From Punica granatum (taxonomy: Eukaryota; Streptophyta; Magnoliopsida; Myrtales; Lythraceae): a stretch of 64,000 nucleotides of DNA. The DNA lies in the NCBI RefSeq assembly GCF_007655135.1, contig NC_045129.1, positions 39,495,122-39,559,121 of the forward strand, written 5' to 3'. Numbering within the stretch: the first letter of the stretch is position 1; each line of letters begins with the position of its first letter. Under the pieces are notes generated by a model. That model had not been told where the DNA came from. It saw only the letters and a program-made list of their open reading frames with translations, and searched no databases. The translations under genes were made by a program, and so were the position numbers. Shown here piece by piece: positions 58,925-64,000 of the stretch.

Positions 58925-59375
58925 TTGAGCTGAAGTCTCACCCGGAAAGCCTATTGAGTTATCGTTAATTGCCTGTTCACCATTCTTTTGCTCGAAGATG
59001 TTTATTTATCAGAACGACCAGTGCCTGAAATTGAATATATACATCCATGGAAAACTCAGTTGAATTTCCAATAAAAAGATTACTTGACGGTCGCTTATTT
59101 CATTGAACAAAAGATACAACACACTATTAACAGTTGGCCTTCTCAGTCCGACCTACAAGAAGGCCATGCAGGGAGACCTATGCCATCCAAGAGTTTGATT
59201 CAAGAGATGAACCCCTTGCCCTTCAAGCTCTCAACAGCATCCCTTATTACTTAAGGGTCGCTTATTTCGTTGAAGAAAAGATACAACACGCTATAACAGT
59301 TGGCCTTCTCCGACGGACCTACAAGAAGGCCATAACCTTAGTGACTGGGGGACCCATGCAATGTAAGAGTTTGAT
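58925..59375. repeat. 3' flank of SDR gene, left duplication arm with an internal tandem repeat
   Basis: From TTGAGCTGA at 58925 this matches 63000 onward, the corresponding flank of the second SDR copy. Within it, about 59088-59255 and 59256-59430 are tandem copies about 170 bp apart, so the 3' UTR and the last ~45-70 bp of the coding exon are repeated once. The extra copy contains a dead end-of-CDS fragment around 59200-59245. The second SDR copy at 63 kb has only one such unit. Confidence 0.8.
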
Positions 59376-61554
59376 TCAAGAGATGAACCCCTCGCTCTTC
59401 AAGCTCTCAACAGCATCCCTGATGATCTGCTCCATTGGAATGAACTCCATACCCAACTCCATCAGCTTCTTCCCTCCATCCTTCACTCTCAGCAGCCCGG
59501 GTTGAGTGTCTCTCGGTAACCTAGAAAAAGTAAACACGAATATAGTTAGTTAGGAAAAAAAAAGCTCACAAGATCCTGCACATTTTAATATGCTGCTTAT
59601 TTAAGTAAAACTAGGCTCGGAATTCTGAGGCCTTCAAGAGAATTCAAGCTGCACATTCTTTTCTCAAAGGGACCAGAGATTTTTCAAAGTGCCAAAACAA
59701 ACTGAACGAGAAGAGAGCCGTGGTGACATATAGAGATTTCCTGCAAGCCGAGGAATATTTCGCATCCATACGAAAGACAATAGCTAGATGACAGTCCTAC
59801 ACACTCCATGGAAAAGGATATTTATGTCTAGTCATCAAGAAGAAAGTAAGCAAAGCAAATAATAATTCCTCAACAGTGATTTGCTTGAAAACACTAGCTA
59901 TTGTCAAGGTCAATTGAAGCTCCACTTCCATGGTCATCGAATGCCATATATTGTAATGCAGAAAGCTCTCCACCAATCCCACCCAAAATCTAGGACAGAA
60001 GTGCTCCTACCAAATGGCAATATGAAATTATGCTCGAGAACTTCTCGGTATAGACAGCTAATATCATGCTGAAAAGTGAGGGGTCCATCAGCTGAATCGA
60101 GATATGGGGACTCAAACTTCTTACTTGGGGACACTGTACTCCGGGTAAAGTTCAGCAACCTTTGCAACAAAATCACCATAATGTGATATAGCTTCGACGC
60201 ACAAGTGCCTTCCAGTGGCTGACTTATTCTCATACACCAGTATATGTGCGCGTGCAACATCTTTAAAATGAGAACATCCCATGAAAATGTCCTCATATGT
60301 TTCCGTGCCACCTGAAGAGAGAAGGAAATAATTATTCATTTCAGAATCTAAAAAAATTACAAAGGGGGAAGAATTTTTAGAAAAAATAACCAAAAACATC
60401 CCGGTTTATATTCAATGAAATACGGGCCCAAAAAGGAAGGAAAAAAAGAAGAAGAAGAAGAAAGAAAGAATATTCAATAAAATAGGATAAGCCGACTGCT
60501 ATCATGGATTTACTGACCATATGCTAAATGCAAGTTGTATCATTAGATCAGATCAAAATTACCCTGCAGAAGGCGCACAAGCATCAACATGCTCGCATTC
60601 AGTCTCGGAGGAATCACAGGGCCCATGACAGTTCCAGGATTCACCACAACCACATCCAATCCTTCCTCTTGTGCAATGTCCCAAGCAGCCTTCTCGGCCA
60701 ACGTCTTCGACAGGGAATACCATAACTAGGCGAAAATAAGAAGAAGCCTGAATTATATATCTCATGATATCGACTCTCTATTCTACGGAATCTAGTGAAC
60801 CAATGGAAGCCGATAGGAAGTGAAAGGCAATGACCGACCCCGTTGTGCTTGCAGTAGTCGACATCAGTCCAACAATCTTCATTCTTGACTTTATCAGCAG
60901 GCCAGGAAGGGCTAGGCGTGATGGCGGAGGTGGAGGAAGTTACAACCACTCGCTTTACTCCGACTGTCTTGGCTGCCCTCAGTACGTTAGTTGTTCCTTT
61001 GATTGCCGGATCAAGAAGCTCCTTCTGTCAATGGCGGCGCCCCAAGAGAAAACGCAGATGCTCCATGAAACCGATTACGATTTTACAAGTTGACAACTTT
61101 GGCACGAATTTTTTTTTTTTTTGCAACATGATTAATATGACGATTGGGATTAAGGGAGAGTGAGTGAGTGAGTACCTCAGGATCGTGAACCTGATCGACG
61201 ATGCAGGGAGAGGCGAGGTGGAAGACGCCGGAGCAGCCACTGATGGCGGAGACTAAAGAGTCGTAGTCGAGGAGGTCTATCTGGAACAGACGGAGCCGTG
61301 TCTCAGCTCCTTCAAGCGCTTGCAGATGCTTCGTCTCAGTTTCATCCTCTGCAAATTTCAAGCATCCGGTTACTCATCGCTGACAATGACATGAATCAGC
61401 AGCCAGTGCAAGCAGGAGCAGGATAAGATACTAAACTGAGGTTTTGGACGGTAGCATGAACAGTGTAACCGCGCTCGAGGAGGAGACGGACGAGCCAGGA
61501 GCCGATGCAGCCGCTGCCACCGGTGACACAGACCAGTTTAGCTTCATCCGCCAT
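59376..61554 (-). CDS. Cinnamoyl-CoA reductase-like NAD(P)-dependent SDR
   Basis: Six exons on the minus strand: 61554-61437, 61348-61176, 61024-60839, 60725-60563, 60311-60125 and 59520-59376. They join to 323 aa, typical of extended short-chain dehydrogenases of the DFR/CCR superfamily, which reduce activated acids, aldehydes or flavanonols with NADPH. Features: N-terminal Rossmann motif [11 protein letters not shown] (residues 10-20), SGVFHLASP, active-site Ser in [10 protein letters not shown] (about 127-128), and the catalytic Tyr162/Lys166 in YSLSK. The CCR hallmark NWYCYGK is absent, so it is a CCR-like enzyme, closest in my recollection to Arabidopsis At5g58490, rather than a true lignin CCR; its substrate is unknown. 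A CTT repeat lies just upstream of the ATG (about 61572-61594). A near-identical tandem copy begins downstream. Confidence 0.92.
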
Positions 61555-62999
61555 TGTCTTGACTCCCCGATTCTTCTTCTTCTTCTTCTTCTTCTTCCAC
61601 CACTGAACCCTGCGGTAGCTATGCCCTTTCTTCTTCTTTTTGGGAAGAAGGCGCTACACCCTTTCTCTTCCCCGTACATGCAGCTCAGGATAAGATGGTC
61701 ATTTCGTATCTCTGATATCAGACAAACACGGGCCAGCGTGGGTCCAACAACCCCGGGCATACTGGGCTGCAGCCGAACCCAATATTGGATTGTGCCTGGC
61801 CCATGGGAAAGGGAAAACTCCTATCCTATCCTATCCTGTCCTGTCCTATACTAAGAAAGAAGACCACAAGCACAACGAAGCTCCAGCAATTAAGGAGAAA
61901 CTAAAATAGAGCATGCTGCTGGGGGGCCTCTATCTGATCTTAAGAGTTCCTTTGGAGCTAATGACACAGCACGGGGATTGAGTTACATCGATATGTCTAG
62001 AGAGGATGAATGAGAATATGGCGAATGCTTGCTCGGGAAGCTAAGAATGCGTGTAGAGAGATGAAGGTGGATGACGAAATTCCTTAGAAGAGAGCTAGTG
62101 GATGGAGAGCTGATTGAAGTTTTGGTAAAGAGACATTTGGAATGACTCGCTAAAGAAAATGCATAACGTCCTCAAAGTAACTTAACTGTAATTCATGGTT
62201 CTTCTGTAATAACTTAGCTGCCCACCTGTAACGGCACTTATGGGGATAGGAAAAAGCAGGAGAGGCTTCAACTCAATCGAGGTGATTAATTATATGTCAA
62301 AATCCCAAAGACTCCTCGACCAGGAGAAGGATTTTAGCACAGCCAACTACTGAGCTAAATGAATCCCCTAGGAAGGTCGGATAGGCGACCAAGGGGTTTA
62401 CAACTATGATAAAACAACATTACTCCGTAGTTGCAGGAAGTCGAGGAAAGGGAAGGAAAAACCCTGCTAATGCCGAGGCATCTACTCACAAGTAATGACC
62501 ACTCCCAAAACTAACCTTCAATGGTTGAGGGAACAAGCTGAAACATCAGAGGTCCTTAATAGGCCTCTGAAAACATTGGTAGGTTAAGAATTTGGTGGCA
62601 AGGTATAACGTAACTCTGGTTTGTTTATTTGTTTGTTTGTTTGTTAGAGACTAGGGGCGCAAGAAAGTAAAAAAAAAAATGGCTATGTTCTGCAGTAACA
62701 GTCTTCCTCACAGGAAGATTCATCACAACTAGGCTCATTCCTATTTGGTTGTCCATTGTGTATTTGCAAGCTCTACCTTCTGAAAGACTCGGAGGAGCTC
62801 CTTGGGGTAATAGACCCCGGATGGTTTCTTTCAGGTGATTTTACCGTTGTAAAATAACAGGATTACATTGAGAAGAAAAAGATGGGCCTTTTCCTTTCGT
62901 CGAGTTAGTCCGGTGGGGCTGTCTTTTAGAGCTTTTTTATGTCGTTGTCTTTGTGCAAATAATAATTATTAAGAAGAAGAAGAAGAAGAAGAAGAAGAA
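61555..62999. other. Spacer between tandem SDR copies
   Basis: No gene recognised in 1.4 kb. It carries (CTT)n next to the SDR start, a TCCTA/TCCTG repeat at about 61820-61850, (TTTG)n at 62619-62646 and (AGA)n at about 62972-62999, the last directly at the duplication border. It should include the SDR promoter on its left side. Confidence 0.5.
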
Positions 63000-63271
63000 T
63001 TGAGCTGATGTCTCAACCGGAAAGCATAGTATGTTGTTAATTGTATGTTTGCGATTCTTTTGCTCGAAGATGTTTATTTATCAGAACGACCAGTGCCTGA
63101 AATTGAATACATACATCCATGGAAAACTCAGTTGAATTTCCAATAAAAAGATTACTCGACGGTCGCTTATTTCATTGAACAAAAGATACAACACACTATG
63201 ACAGTTGGCCCTTCTCAGTCCAACCTACAAGAAGGCCATGCAGGGAGACCTATGCTATCCAAGAGTTCGAT

Positions 63272-63416
63272 TCAAGAGATGAACCCCTTGCTCTTCAAGC
63301 TCTCAACAGCATCCCTGATTATCTGCTCCATAGGAATGAACTCCATACCCAACTCCATCAGCTTCTTCCCTCCATCCTTCACTCTCAGCAGCCCGGGTTG
63401 AGTGTCTCTCGGTAAC
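63272..63416 (-). CDS. Last exon of a second, tandem CCR-like SDR gene (gene continues past the window)
   Basis: A 145 bp exon with the same acceptor, length and stop position as exon 6 of the SDR gene at 59376-61554. Its translation differs at only one residue that I can see: Lys instead of Glu near the end (SLKSKGFIS against SLKSEGFIS). Matching intron sequence follows up to the window edge (for example 63781-63860 against 59818-59893), so exons 1-5 should lie beyond 64000. Confidence 0.88.
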
Positions 63417-64000
63417 CTAGAAAAAGTAAACACAAATATAGTTAGTTAGAAAAAAAAAAAAAAAGCTCACAAGATCCTGCACATTTTAATATGCTAGCAT
63501 AAACATCTGACGAGTTGTCTTATCATATACATACATATATATATATATATATAACTAAAGTTAAAACTAGGCCCCGGATAATTCTGAGACCTTCAACAGA
63601 ATTCAAGCGGCACATTCTTTTTTTTGAGAGGGACGAGAGATTTTCTAAAGGGCCAAAACAAACTGTACGAGAAGAGAGTTGTGGTGACATATAATGATCA
63701 TATGCAAGCCGAGGAACATTTGATAGCCATACGAAAGACAATATATAGATGACAGCTCCTACATGCTCCATGGGGAAAAGGATATTTTATGCCTAGCTAG
63801 TCCTCTCAAGAAGAAAGTAAGCAAAGCGAATGAGAATTCTTCAATAGTGATTTGCCTGAAATTAAACTCGAGTTAAAAGGCACTAAAACAATATCCATAC
63901 ATAGATTATCTAGCTCGGTGACATTACAGGTCCACTTCCAGATGGTCATCGAATGCCATATATTAATGTAATGAACAAAGCTCTCCACCAATTCTCTTGC
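63417..64000 (-). other. Last intron of the second SDR gene (partial)
   Basis: Colinear with intron 5 of the first copy (59521-60124) but diverged by indels, including a (TA)n expansion at 63535-63552 that is absent from the first copy. No exon seen before the window ends. Confidence 0.75.

Noticed and set aside
61431..61760. 109-136 codon frames over the SDR first exon
   Set aside because: They are shadow frames of the real exon plus the CTT repeat, without independent support.
1..64000. CRISPR arrays, operons, prokaryotic promoters or a viral insert
   Set aside because: Introns, repeats and gene families are all plant nuclear; no regularly spaced identical repeats and no viral polymerase or coat-protein frames were seen.

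Overview
The window is nuclear DNA of a flowering plant, almost certainly a core eudicot. The genes have many GT-AG introns, the intergenic DNA is AT-rich with plant-type MITEs, hAT and Mutator-like debris, and all eight multi-exon genes match well-known plant families. Joining exons at consensus splice sites gives an uninterrupted reading frame for each of them. I cannot fix the order or species from the sequence. There is no rRNA, convincing tRNA, CRISPR array or organelle gene.

Layout: 1-4976 is gene-poor, with one possible small membrane protein (3728-3988). FOLK-type farnesol/phytol kinase lies at 4977-7305 (-), with a 1.26 kb palindromic foldback transposon starting about 140 bp upstream of its ATG. 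A divergent bZIP gene is at 11180-12439 (+). A hAT element with a relic transposase tail is at 13471-15281. A PPR gene (At2g30100 type, 18312-20392 +) converges with an LRR receptor-like pseudokinase of the MRH1/MDIS1 family (21007-24390 -). After a 5.7 kb simple-repeat-rich spacer come a ubiquitin-like/LRR protein gene (At2g30105 type, 30070-32543 +) and the ubiquitin-activating enzyme UBA1 (At2g30110 type, 35834-40996 -). A second foldback element and a nest of Tourist-like MITEs fill 41.9-45.9 kb. The Rab3GAP catalytic-subunit gene occupies 46107-55226 (+), with a SINE in intron 13. A GILT-type thiol reductase gene (55855-58352 -) carries a broken duplicate of its own first exon inside intron 1. 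A cinnamoyl-CoA-reductase-like SDR gene (59376-61554 -) is followed by the last exon of a near-identical tandem copy that runs off the right edge.

The genes do not form a pathway. From memory of the Arabidopsis gene numbering, PPR, Ubl-LRR and UBA1 are neighbours there too (At2g30100, At2g30105, At2g30110), so this looks like conserved microsynteny with a receptor pseudokinase gene between the first two. Most of the unusual structure is in the mobile and duplicated DNA: two giant hairpin transposons next to housekeeping promoters, an exon-1 duplication inside an intron, a non-canonical GC-AG intron, and recent tandem duplication at the right end.
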